NCBI GenBank assembly: GCA_016192825.1
Contig: JACPTK010000074.1
Coordinates: forward strand, 62,001 to 126,000
Length of the DNA stretch: 64,000 nucleotides
Source: Betaproteobacteria bacterium
GTDB taxonomy: Bacteria > Pseudomonadota > Gammaproteobacteria > Burkholderiales > SG8-41
Direction of reading: 5' to 3'
This document shows positions 36,406 to 49,603 of the stretch, piece after piece (the first letter of the stretch is position 1; the number at the start of each line of letters is the position of its first letter). The position numbers and the translations under genes were made by a program. A model generated the notes under the pieces. That model ran no database searches. It worked only from the letters and a program-made list of their open reading frames with translations, and was not told the origin of the DNA.

Positions 36406-38589
36406 TCAGAACTCCAGCGGATCCACGTCCAGCGACCACCTCGCGCGTGAGGCACGCAACGGCGCGAGCTTGACGTGCCACGCGCGCAGGAACTGCTGCA
36501 GTTGCGAGCGGGATTCCGATTGCACCAGCAATTGCGCCCGCTCGCGCCCGGCCCGACGCGGCATCGCCGCGGGCACTGGGTCATAGGTGGTCACGCGCGA
36601 GTCAAGCGTGCTCCCGAGGCGCGCGGCCTCGACGAGGAACTCGAGCGCGGTGGAAAGCCGCGGCGCCTCGGCCCGCAGCATGGCTTGATAAACAAACGGT
36701 GGAAAGCCTGCCTGCCGGCGCTCGGCGAGCGCGCTGTCCGCGAACGCGCGGTAATCCTGCCGGCTAAGGGCGGCGTACAGCGGGTGCTGCGGGAACTCGG
36801 TCTGAATCAAGACGTCGCCCTGAGTCCCGCCGCGGCCCGCGCGGCCCGCGACCTGGCTCAGCAACGCGTAGAGCCGTTCCGCCGCCCGGAAATCGTTACT
36901 GTACAGCCGACTGTCGGCGTTGAGCACGCCCACCAGGTTTAAATGCGGGAAATCGTGCCCTTTGGCGAGTATCTGGGTGCCGACGAGAACGTCCACTTCC
37001 CGGTCCCGGATGCGCTCGCGCATCGCCTGCCAGGCGCGGCGCCTGCTCGTGGTGTCGCGGTCGATGCGCAGGACGCGCGCCCCGGGAAGATGCTGCGCCA
37101 GGGCGGCCTCCACGCGTTGCGTGCCTTGGCCGACCGGCGACAGGTCGGCGTTGCCGCAGCCGGGGCAGGCGACAGGCGTCCCCGAGACATGGCCGCAGTG
37201 GTGACAGCGCAGGTGGCGCTCGGCCAGATGCAGCACCAGCTGCGCGGAGCAGCGGCTGCAGCCCGAGATCCAGCCGCAGGCGCGGCACATCAACACCGGC
37301 GCATAGCCGCGGCGGTTGATGAAAATCAGCGACTGCTCGCCCAGGGTGACTCGTTCGCGCAGCGCCGCCAACAGCCGCTGCGACAGCCCTTCAACGAGAC
37401 TTTCGCCGCGTGTATCGATGCAGGCAATGCGAGGCGGCGGGGCGCCGATGCGGCTCGACAGCGTGAGCAGCGAGTAACGACCCGTGAGCGCATTGTGATA
37501 GGTCTCCAGCGCGGGCGTCGCGGAGCCCAGCACGATGGGCACGCCGCGCTGCCGGGCCCGCACCACCGCGAGATCGCGCGCGGAGTAACGGAACCCCTCG
37601 GCCTGCTTGAAGGAGCCGTCCTGTTCCTCGTCCACCACGATCAAGCCCAGGTCCGGCAGCGGCGCAAACACCGCGAGCCGCGTGCCCAGCACGATGCGGG
37701 CTTGACCGCTGCGGGCCGCCCGCCAGTGCTCCAGGCGCTCGGACTCGGCGAGCCCGCTATGCAGGCTCACCATGCGCGTGCCCGGGAAGCGTTGCGCCAC
37801 CAGCGCGTCCAGCTGCGGCGTCAGGGCGATTTCAGGCACCAGCAGCAGCGCCTGCTTTCCCGCCTTCAGCGCCGCAGCGATGGCGTGCAGGTAAACTTCG
37901 GTTTTGCCACTGCCAGTGACGCCGAGCAGCAGCAAAGTCCGGTACTCTTTCAGACGATCGCAGATCTCAGCGACAGCTCGTGTCTGCTCAGCAGTGAGCA
38001 CAGGGGTTGGCGCGATGATCGCCGATAAAGGCGGACCCGGGCTTATGTCCTCCTCAAGGGTTATCCAGCCGCGGCGGGCAAATAACCTCAGGAGCGGCCC
38101 CGCGTCGGCTGCCAGCGTCCTAGCCTCGGCAAGCGCCAACGGACCCTGCCGCAGGCGGTCCAGCACGCGACGCTGGGCGAGGGCGCGTAACGGCAGCGCG
38201 GCGGCATCGAGCGCGAGCCCCGCCGGCGTGAGCCGGTATACGCCGCGCCGTCTGGGTTGCGACAACCCGGCAACGCGGCGCAACCGCGTAGGCAGAGCCC
38301 CCATTACTGCCATGCCAAGCGGATGCCGGTAGTAGTCGGCCGCAAACCGGATCAGTTGGAGATCGTCGGAAGCCAGCGGCGGCAAGTCTCGCAGCACGCG
38401 CAGCGCCTCCTTCAGCCGTTCAGCCGGAACGGCGGCGGCGTTCGATATTTCGAGGAGGACGCCGATGGCGGTCTTGCGTCCAAACGGCACCAGCACGCGG
38501 CGGCCGATGTCGGATGCGGTCGCGTCCGGAGCCCGATAGTCGAATAACGTATCGACCGGCACATCGAGCGCGACGCGGATGATGGGCAT
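36406..38589 (-). CDS. priA: Primosomal replication restart helicase PriA
   Basis: PriA recognises stalled forks and reloads DnaB away from the origin. The superfamily 2 helicase core has Walker A GVTGSGKTEVYLHA and the DEEQ box VVDEEQDGSFKQ. The zinc-binding insert shows paired cysteines (CRACGWISGCSRCSA, then CHHCGHVSGTPVACPGCG). Motif V/VI reads VAGRAGRGGTQGDVLIQT. The length is 727 residues (732 in E. coli). It is transcribed away from a 344-base gap containing DnaA boxes and begins the long minus-strand run. Confidence 0.97.
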   Translation of the reverse strand: MPIIRVALDVPVDTLFDYRAPDATASDIGRRVLVPFGRKTAIGVLLEISNAAAVPAERLKEALRVLRDLPPLASDDLQLIRFAADYYRHPLGMAVMGALPTRLRRVAGLSQPRRRGVYRLTPAGLALDAAALPLRALAQRRVLDRLRQGPLALAEARTLAADAGPLLRLFARRGWITLEEDISPGPPLSAIIAPTPVLTAEQTRAVAEICDRLKEYRTLLLLGVTGSGKTEVYLHAIAAALKAGKQALLLVPEIALTPQLDALVAQRFPGTRMVSLHSGLAESERLEHWRAARSGQARIVLGTRLAVFAPLPDLGLIVVDEEQDGSFKQAEGFRYSARDLAVVRARQRGVPIVLGSATPALETYHNALTGRYSLLTLSSRIGAPPPRIACIDTRGESLVEGLSQRLLAALRERVTLGEQSLIFINRRGYAPVLMCRACGWISGCSRCSAQLVLHLAERHLRCHHCGHVSGTPVACPGCGNADLSPVGQGTQRVEAALAQHLPGARVLRIDRDTTSRRRAWQAMRERIRDREVDVLVGTQILAKGHDFPHLNLVGVLNADSRLYSNDFRAAERLYALLSQVAGRAGRGGTQGDVLIQTEFPQHPLYAALSRQDYRAFADSALAERRQAGFPPFVYQAMLRAEAPRLSTALEFLVEAARLGSTLDSRVTTYDPVPAAMPRRAGRERAQLLVQSESRSQLQQFLRAWHVKLAPLRASRARWSLDVDPLEF

Positions 38590-38933
38590 GCCGGAGTTTA
38601 TGCACTCGTGAACGATAATGCGCCGCGCCTACATTCCCGGCCCGCAGTAACGCCCGCACGCCGACTGGGCTGGGCGATCGGTGATTCCGAAGTTATCAAC
38701 ACCATCTTGTGGATAACTATGTTGACACCATGCTCGACTCGAACAGGAAGCTTGCCGGCGCTGATCTGGCTGAACCGGTGCCAGCCGTAAAGCCTATGTC
38801 TAATTCCCTATTAAACAATCATTTATGTTCAAGTAGCGGCATGGATCGACAACCCGTAATAAACCGGACGATGTAAAAAGCTTTGTGAATAACTCGGCTA
38901 ATTTCACCGCAAAGCCATGACTGGCGCGGTTCT
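38590..38933. other. priA-hemE intergenic region with DnaA boxes
   Basis: This 344-base gap holds no convincing gene and is much richer in A/T than its surroundings, especially 38790-38930. It contains TTATCAACA (38693-38701) and TGTGGATAA (38708-38716, reverse of the perfect box TTATCCACA). Together they form an inverted pair AGTTATCAACA / TGTGGATAACT with a 6-base centre. A third, TGTGAATAA (38884-38892, reverse TTATTCACA), lies 170 bases on. This is the densest DnaA-box group in the window; it may be an origin element, a DnaA-titration site or priA control. Confidence 0.6.
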
Positions 38934-39995
38934 TCAGTGATAGGCAGGACTTAATTCGTGCACGGTTTCCACTAGCGCCGCGACACTCTCCGGCGCGGTA
39001 TGCTGAGAGACGCCGTGGCCGAGGTTGAACACATGACCGGAACCGCGGCCAAAGGCGGCGAGCACTGCTGCGGCACCTTTACGCGTTGCCTCCGGCCCGG
39101 CGAGCAGGACGGCGGGGTCGAGATTTCCCTGCAACGCGACCCGCTGCCCGATCAGGCTGCGCGCCATGCCCAGATCCGCAGTCCAGTCCAGACCGACCGC
39201 ATCGCAGCCGCTCGCGGCGATCGCCTCAAGCCAGGCCGCGCCACCCTTGGTGAACAGGATGGCGGGAACGCGCTCGCCGTCGTGCTCGCGCTTCACGCCC
39301 TCGAGCACGCGCTGCATGTAAGCGAGCGAGAACTCGCGGTATTCGGCGGCGCCGAGCGTGCCGCCCCAGGTATCGAATACCATCACCGCTTGCGCTCCCG
39401 ATTCGATCTGCGCGTTGAGATAGGCGATGACCGCGCGGCTGTTGATCTCCAGCAAGTGGTGCAACAGGTCCGGGCGGCTGTAGAGCAGGGTCTTGATGAG
39501 TCGGAATTCGGCGCTAGCGCCGCCTTCCACCATGTAGCAGGCGAGCGTAAACGGGCTGCCGGAGAAGCCGATCAGCGGCACGCTGCCGGCGAGCGCCTTT
39601 CGCACCTGGCCTACCGTGTCGAGGACGTAGCGTAGCTGGCGGTCCGGGTCCGGTACCGTGAGGTCCCGGATCTGGCGTTCTTCGCGCAGCGGGCGCGCGA
39701 AGCGCGGGCCTTCGCCTTCGACGAACCCCAGGCCCAGCCCCATGGCATCCGGTACCGTGAGGATGTCTGAGAAAACGATCGCGGCATCGAGCCGGAAGCG
39801 TGCCAGCGGCTGCAGCGTCACCTCGGTGGCGAGATCGGGATTCTTGGCGAGCGAGAGAAAGCTGCCGGCGCGCGCCCGGGTCGCGTTGTACTCGGGGAGA
39901 TAGCGCCCGGCTTGCCGCATGATCCAGACCGGCGTGTAGGCCGTCGGCTGCCTGAGCAGCGCGCGGATCAGCGTGTCGTTCTTGAGCTTTGCCAT
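38934..39995 (-). CDS. hemE: Uroporphyrinogen decarboxylase
   Basis: HemE decarboxylates uroporphyrinogen III to coproporphyrinogen III in haem synthesis. The family signatures [15 protein letters not shown] near the N-terminus and [16 protein letters not shown] are present. The length is 353 residues, as expected. Other haem genes in the window are hemB and hemL. Upstream lie a strong GC hairpin in the leader and repeat copy 4, so it is probably a separate unit from gltD. Confidence 0.98.
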   Translation of the reverse strand: MAKLKNDTLIRALLRQPTAYTPVWIMRQAGRYLPEYNATRARAGSFLSLAKNPDLATEVTLQPLARFRLDAAIVFSDILTVPDAMGLGLGFVEGEGPRFARPLREERQIRDLTVPDPDRQLRYVLDTVGQVRKALAGSVPLIGFSGSPFTLACYMVEGGASAEFRLIKTLLYSRPDLLHHLLEINSRAVIAYLNAQIESGAQAVMVFDTWGGTLGAAEYREFSLAYMQRVLEGVKREHDGERVPAILFTKGGAAWLEAIAASGCDAVGLDWTADLGMARSLIGQRVALQGNLDPAVLLAGPEATRKGAAAVLAAFGRGSGHVFNLGHGVSQHTAPESVAALVETVHELSPAYH

Positions 39996-40030
39996 GTCGA
40001 TTAGTGCGCCCCGACACCGCCGCAGGGGGT

Positions 40031-40053
40031 GCGGGGGGCAGCAAGCCCCCCGC
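40031..40053 (-). other. Strong GC hairpin in the hemE leader
   Basis: GCGGGGGGC (40031-40039) and GCCCCCCGC (40045-40053) form a perfect 9-bp stem with a 5-base loop, 36 bases upstream of the hemE start. There is no U-tract, so it is not an ordinary terminator. It may influence hemE expression, but nothing else supports a role. Confidence 0.45.
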
Positions 40054-40084
40054 TCAAGCCTGTGCCGGGATCAGGAATTGCCGC

Positions 40085-40295
40085 CTAGCAGCCTGTCGGA
40101 CTTAGGTGTCGGACAGGCTGCTAACAGCAAAACCGCCTGCGGATTTCGAATGAAACCCCGGATCGCGGCACTTATTGGCCCCCAAAGGGCGCACGAGTAG
40201 GCTCGAAATGAAGTTTTCATTGCTTTTTGCCTCGATCTTCGTGCAGGCGGTTTTGCATAAGGAGTTTGTCGGATCCCAGTCCGACAAACTCCTAG
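40085..40295. repeat. CTAG-bounded foldback repeat, copy 4
   Basis: This 211-base element between gltD and hemE has CTAG at both ends. It has the same orientation as copy 1 (A-type hairpin, inner GCAAAACCGCC, centre, GGCGGTTTTGC, B-type hairpin GAGTTTGTCGG / CCGACAAACTC). The centre closely resembles copy 1. The right CTAG contains the gltD stop. The element is also flanked by an 11-base inverted pair: GGAATTGCCGC (40074-40084) and its reverse complement just after the right edge (40297-40307). Confidence 0.9.
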
Positions 40296-41767
40296 CGCGG
40301 CAATTCCGAAGACCCCATGAGGAGTTCGTCCACCGCGCGCGCGCACTGGCGTCCCTCGCGGATCGCCCAGACCACGAGCGACTGCCCGCGCCGCATATCG
40401 CCCGCGGCGAATATCCTGGGGACCGATGTGGCATAGCAGCCCCGCCCGTCGGTAGTGGCTTTGGCGTTGCCGCGAGCGTCCTTCTGCACGCCGAAGCCTT
40501 CCAGCATCGACTGCACGGGCGAGACGAAGCCCATCGCCAGCAGCACGAGGTCGGCGGGCAGCGTGAACTCGGACCCGGGAATCTCGTTCATCCGGCCATC
40601 CCGCCATTCCAGCCGCGCCGCCTGCAGTGCGGTGACCTTGCCGCGCTCTTCCCCTTCCCCGCCGACGAACGCCTTGGTGGCGATCGACCAGTCGCGGTTG
40701 ACGCCCTCCTCGTGGGAGGGGGAGGTTCGCAACCGCGTCGGCCAGTACGGCCAGGCCGGGTTCCGCTCGACGTCGGGCGGCATCGGCAGCAGCTCGAATT
40801 GAGTGATGGATCTTGCACCGTGGCGATTGGAGGTGCCAACGCAGTCGGAGCCGGTGTCTCCGCCGCCAATGATGACCACGTGTTTGTCGGTCGCCCACAG
40901 ATCGGGAACCCCGGCGTCGCCCGCGACGCGCTTGTTCTGCAGCGGCAGGAACTCCATCGCGAAGTGCACGCCGTCGAGCTCCCGGCCGGGAATCGGCAAA
41001 TCGCGCGGTTGCTCCGCACCCCCCGCAAGCACCACGGCATCGAACTCGGCAAGGAGCTTGCCTGGCGCGATCGTGCCCGTCGCCCAGTCGGGGATGCCCT
41101 TGCCGGGGCGCTGGTTCCCGACATGAACACCGGTGCGAAACGAGACGCCCTCGGCGGCCATTTGCTCCATGCGGCGGTCGATCTGCCACTTTTCGAGCTT
41201 GAAATCGGGAATGCCGTAGCGTAGCAGCCCGCCGATGCGGTCGTTCCGCTCGAACACGACGACGCCGTGTCCGGCCCGCGCGAGCTGCTGCGCGCAGGCG
41301 AGTCCCGCCGGGCCGGAACCCACGACCGCCACTTTTTTCCCGGTCTTGTGCGCCGCCGGCCACGGCGTGACCCAGCCCGCCGCCCAGGCCTTGTCGATGA
41401 TCGCGTGCTCGATCGACTTGATCCCGACCGCGTCCTCGTTGATGCGCAGCACGCAGGCCTCCTCGCAGGGTGCCGGGCAGATGCGCCCCGTGAACTCGGG
41501 AAAGTTGTTGGTCGAATGGAGCGTGTCGATCGCCGCTTTCCAGTCCTGGCGATAGACGAGATCGTTCCAGTCCGGAATGAGGTTGTCGACCGGGCAGCCG
41601 CTCATGCAGAACGGAATGCCGCAGTCCATGCAGCGCGCGCCCTGGATTTTCGCCTGCTCGTCGGTCAGGGCCGGGATGAATTCGCGAAAGTGCCGCTTGC
41701 GGCTCTCTTTCGCCTCGTAGGCCTCTTCGACGCGCTCGAACTCGAGAAATCCGGTGACTTTTCCCAT
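40292..41767 (-). CDS. gltD: Glutamate synthase small subunit
   Basis: GltD passes electrons from NADPH through FAD to the large subunit GltB. The N-terminal 4Fe-4S region has [20 protein letters not shown]. The FAD site is [20 protein letters not shown], and an NADPH site follows in the second half ([17 protein letters not shown]). The length is 491 residues (472 in E. coli). The TAG stop is in the CTAG edge of repeat copy 4, giving the C-terminus SSELPR. It is the downstream partner of gltB across a 103-base gap. Confidence 0.97.
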   Translation of the reverse strand: MGKVTGFLEFERVEEAYEAKESRKRHFREFIPALTDEQAKIQGARCMDCGIPFCMSGCPVDNLIPDWNDLVYRQDWKAAIDTLHSTNNFPEFTGRICPAPCEEACVLRINEDAVGIKSIEHAIIDKAWAAGWVTPWPAAHKTGKKVAVVGSGPAGLACAQQLARAGHGVVVFERNDRIGGLLRYGIPDFKLEKWQIDRRMEQMAAEGVSFRTGVHVGNQRPGKGIPDWATGTIAPGKLLAEFDAVVLAGGAEQPRDLPIPGRELDGVHFAMEFLPLQNKRVAGDAGVPDLWATDKHVVIIGGGDTGSDCVGTSNRHGARSITQFELLPMPPDVERNPAWPYWPTRLRTSPSHEEGVNRDWSIATKAFVGGEGEERGKVTALQAARLEWRDGRMNEIPGSEFTLPADLVLLAMGFVSPVQSMLEGFGVQKDARGNAKATTDGRGCYATSVPRIFAAGDMRRGQSLVVWAIREGRQCARAVDELLMGSSELPR

Positions 41768-41870
41768 CGTATCTCTAATGCTCGGTCGTTAATACGCTGC
41801 CGGGGCGTGCCGCGCGTCTAGGAAAGGCCTCGCCGCTTGTGGCGGACGGCGCCCCGAAAGCGGCCTCCGA

Positions 41871-46520
<4,650 letters not shown>

Positions 46521-46668
46521 GAGCTTGTCCTAAAGAGCATTCATTTCAAGGAGTTGCAGAAAGTCACGTCGCGCCGCGACAACGCCAGAGGAAATCAACG
46601 GCGCAGTCGGGAAGTTTACTGGCATCAGGCACTTACATCAACCGGAATCCGGCATTAACCGCCGCCGC

Positions 46669-47796
46669 TCAGGTTTCCTCGATCGAGAACAAGCGCCGAT
46701 GTTCGAGCATCGCGTAGCGATCGGTCATGCCGGCGATGTAATCCGCAATGGCGCGCGGCGCGTCCACCCGTGCGCGCGCCTGGAATTCCGGCGGCAGCAG
46801 GCGGATGTCCGACAGGAACGCCGCAAACAGCTCGGTGACGATACGGCGCGCCTTGGTGCTCATCCGCACTACGCGGTAGTGACGGTAGAGATTGTCGTGC
46901 AGGAAGCGTTTGAGCTCCAGGCTTTCCTCGCGGATACGCGGGCTGAAGGCGATGAGCGGCGGCGCCAGGCGCACCGCTTCGACGGATGCCGGGGCATATC
47001 CGCGGATGTTATCCGCGCTGGCGCGCACGAGATCGATCACGAGGGTGCCGATCATGCGTCGCACGGTCTCGTGCACCAGGCGACGGCCCGCCACCTTGGG
47101 ATACGCGCGCAACACCGCCTTCATGTGGCGGGAGACGATGCGCACGTCCGCGAGCTGCTCAAGGCTGAGCAGCCCCGAGCGCAGGCCGTCATCCACATCG
47201 TGGTTGTTATAGGCGATCTCGTCGGCAAGGTTCGCAAGTTGCGCCTCCAGCGATGGCCGTCGCTTCTTGATGAACCGCTCTCCAACGTCGCCCAGGGCAC
47301 GCGCGTTCCGGGGAGAGCAATGCTTCAATATCCCTTCGCGCGATTCGAAGGTGAGATTGAGGCCGTCGTATGCGGCGTAGCGCTGCTCGAGCACGTCCAC
47401 CACGCGCAGGCTCTGGAGGTTGTGCTCAAAACCGCCGTAGGGCCGCATGCAGGCGTTGAGCGCGTCCTGTCCGGTGTGACCGAAGGGGGTATGGCCGAGG
47501 TCATGGGCGAGCGCGATGGCTTCGGTAAGGTCCTCGTCAAGCCGCAGGCTGCGCGCGACCGATCGCGCGATTTGCGCCACTTCGAGGCTGTGGGTGAGGC
47601 GGGTGCGGAACAGGTCGCCTTCGTGGTTGATGAAGACCTGGGTCTTGTACTCGAGGCGCCGGAACGCGGTGGAGTGGATGATGCGGTCGCGGTCGCGCTG
47701 GTATTCGCTGCGGCCGCGCGGCGGCGGCTCGCGATGGCGGCGGCCGCGGGAACGCTCCGGGTCTGCCGCGTACGGGGCGAGCTCGCGCTCAGGCAT
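46669..47796 (-). CDS. dgt: Deoxyguanosinetriphosphate triphosphohydrolase-like HD protein
   Basis: This type 1 dGTPase-like enzyme hydrolyses dNTPs to the nucleoside and triphosphate. The HD metal site is spread over [25 protein letters not shown] and [14 protein letters not shown]. The start is taken at 47796 ([20 protein letters not shown]), which has a GGAG upstream and overlaps the aroB end by 8 bases; a Met eight codons earlier is possible. That gives 375 residues, the usual length of the dgt-like subfamily. It follows aroK-aroB, a common betaproteobacterial order. Confidence 0.92.
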   Translation of the reverse strand: MPERELAPYAADPERSRGRRHREPPPRGRSEYQRDRDRIIHSTAFRRLEYKTQVFINHEGDLFRTRLTHSLEVAQIARSVARSLRLDEDLTEAIALAHDLGHTPFGHTGQDALNACMRPYGGFEHNLQSLRVVDVLEQRYAAYDGLNLTFESREGILKHCSPRNARALGDVGERFIKKRRPSLEAQLANLADEIAYNNHDVDDGLRSGLLSLEQLADVRIVSRHMKAVLRAYPKVAGRRLVHETVRRMIGTLVIDLVRASADNIRGYAPASVEAVRLAPPLIAFSPRIREESLELKRFLHDNLYRHYRVVRMSTKARRIVTELFAAFLSDIRLLPPEFQARARVDAPRAIADYIAGMTDRYAMLEHRRLFSIEET

Positions 47797-48877
47797 GGGC
47801 CCGGGCGGCTCCCAGCACATCCGCGAGCGCCTTAGCGGGGACCTGGTCCGTCATGAACGCCTCGCCGATGCCCTTGAGCAGAATGAAGCGGATGCGCCCG
47901 CCCTCGACCTTCTTGTCGTGGCCCATCAACCCGAGGTAGCGTTCCAGGCCGAGGTCAGGAGCCGTCACGGGCAAGCCGGCGGCCGCCAGGATGGTCGTGA
48001 CGCGCTCGACCTCGTCGCGGCCGATCAATCCGAGACGGTGCGACAGCCGTGTCGCGAGCGCCATGCCGGCGCCAACCGCTTCGCCGTGCAACCAACGGTC
48101 GTAGCCCGTGCCGGCTTCGATCGCGTGACCGAAGGTGTGGCCAAAATTGAGCAGGGCCCGCGGCCCGGTTTCGCGCTCATCGAGGGCGACCACTTCGGCT
48201 TTGTTCGCGCAGGAGCGCTCGATGGCATGGGCCAGCACGCCAGGCTCGCGCTTGACGAGCCCCGCCATATTGCCCTCCAGCCAGTCGAAGAACCCCGGGT
48301 CGCGGATCAGGCCGTACTTGATGACCTCCGCCAGCCCGGCGGCCATCTCGCGCGCCGGGAGCGTGGCGAGGGTATCGGTGTCGGAAATGACGGCAAGCGG
48401 TTGGTAGAACGCTCCGATCATGTTCTTCCCGAGCGGGTGGTTGATCGCGGTCTTGCCGCCGACCGAGGAGTCGACCTGCGCGAGCAGTGTGGTCGGCACC
48501 TGGATATACGGCACGCCGCGCTGGTAAATGGCCGCGGCGAACCCGGCGAGGTCCCCGATCACCCCGCCTCCCAGCGCGATCAGCGCGGTGCCGCGCTCGC
48601 AACGGTGCTCGAGCAGCGCGTCGAAAACGCGATTGAGCGTTTCCCAGTTCTTGTGCGTCTCGCCGTCAGGAAGCGTGATCGGCACGACGGTGACGCCCCG
48701 GGCCTCCAGCGCGCGTTGAAGCGGCATGAGGTAGAGGGGCTCGACGATGGTGTTGGTGACGACGGCGGCTTTGCCGTGAGGCAGCCGCTCCGCCATCAAC
48801 TCGGCGCGCGCGAGCAGGCCCGCGCCGATATGTATCGGATAGCTGCGCTCGCCCAGCTCCACCTTCAGCGTAAGCAT
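47789..48877 (-). CDS. aroB: 3-dehydroquinate synthase
   Basis: AroB closes the ring in the second step of the shikimate pathway, using NAD and a metal. The NAD-binding glycine motif is [20 protein letters not shown]. The conserved segments [20 protein letters not shown] and [11 protein letters not shown] are present. The length is 362 residues. It follows aroK by 23 bases, so two shikimate steps are in one unit, with dgt overlapping downstream. Confidence 0.98.
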   Translation of the reverse strand: MLTLKVELGERSYPIHIGAGLLARAELMAERLPHGKAAVVTNTIVEPLYLMPLQRALEARGVTVVPITLPDGETHKNWETLNRVFDALLEHRCERGTALIALGGGVIGDLAGFAAAIYQRGVPYIQVPTTLLAQVDSSVGGKTAINHPLGKNMIGAFYQPLAVISDTDTLATLPAREMAAGLAEVIKYGLIRDPGFFDWLEGNMAGLVKREPGVLAHAIERSCANKAEVVALDERETGPRALLNFGHTFGHAIEAGTGYDRWLHGEAVGAGMALATRLSHRLGLIGRDEVERVTTILAAAGLPVTAPDLGLERYLGLMGHDKKVEGGRIRFILLKGIGEAFMTDQVPAKALADVLGAARAHA

Positions 48878-48900
48878 GCCCCGCCTCGGTCAGCGTCCGC

Positions 48901-49500
48901 TCAGCCGGCGCGCATCGGTGCGCCCTGGTGCCGGCCCTCGCCCGCCTGGTGCCTGAACAACTGGTCTTCCAGCCGGTGCGTGAGGCTGCCCAGGCTCTGG
49001 TTGCCGGTATCGATGACAATGTCCGCAACCTCGCGGTAAAGCGGGTCGCGCTCGTCGAACAGCTGCTGGAGTTTGCGCTGGGGATCCGTCGTCCTGAGCA
49101 GCGGCCGGCGCTTGTCGTGTCGCGTGCGATGCCACAGATCGGCAGGGCTTGCTCGCAGATAGACCACGATGCCGTTGTCGGCGAGCAGCTTGCGATTGAT
49201 CGCGGAGACCACCGCGCCGCCGCCCGTGGCGAGCACGATGTCGCGGTGCCCGACCAGCTCCGCCAGGATTTTCGCCTCGCGCGCGCGAAATCCGGCCTCG
49301 CCTTCAATCTCGAAGATCACCGCGACCTTGACGCCTGTCGCGCGCTCGATTTCATGGTCGCAGTCATAGAAGGTCTTGCCAAGACGCCGCGCGAGCAGCT
49401 TCCCCACCGAGGACTTGCCTGCGCCCATCAGGCCGACCAGGAAGATGTTGCCGGGAAGGCTGCCGCGCGCCGCCTCCGGCCTCTGATTCGCGCCGCTCAT
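48901..49500 (-). CDS. aroK: Shikimate kinase
   Basis: AroK phosphorylates shikimate with ATP. The P-loop is VGLMGAGKSSVG (Lys29), shikimate contacts are in DCDHEIE and FRAREAKIL, and the GGGAV motif is in LATGGGAVVS. The lid reads KRRPLLRTTD. The length of 199 residues includes a short N-terminal extension and a basic tail (HQAGEGRHQGAPMRAG). An intrinsic terminator separates it from the pil operon upstream, so aroK likely has its own promoter in the 49501-49559 gap. Confidence 0.97.
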   Translation of the reverse strand: MSGANQRPEAARGSLPGNIFLVGLMGAGKSSVGKLLARRLGKTFYDCDHEIERATGVKVAVIFEIEGEAGFRAREAKILAELVGHRDIVLATGGGAVVSAINRKLLADNGIVVYLRASPADLWHRTRHDKRRPLLRTTDPQRKLQQLFDERDPLYREVADIVIDTGNQSLGSLTHRLEDQLFRHQAGEGRHQGAPMRAG

Positions 49501-49559
49501 GAAGCGATTCTAACGGAACGGGCGCGCGCCGCCTAACCCGCGCCGCCGCGCTAGCGACC

Positions 49560-49587
49560 AAAAAAAGGCGGCCGCCCGGCCGCCTTT
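49560..49587 (-). terminator. Intrinsic terminator of the pilMNOPQ operon
   Basis: On the minus strand GGCGGCC-GGGC-GGCCGCC is followed by seven T, directly after the pilQ stop. A-T pairs extend the stem. This is a strong Rho-independent terminator between pilQ and aroK. Confidence 0.9.
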
Positions 49588-49603
49588 CTCCCCGAGTCGC
49601 CGC

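Noticed and set aside
46521-46668. A possible small gene between gltB and dgt
   Set aside because: The 148-base gap shows no frame with a ribosome binding site; it probably holds the gltB promoter only.
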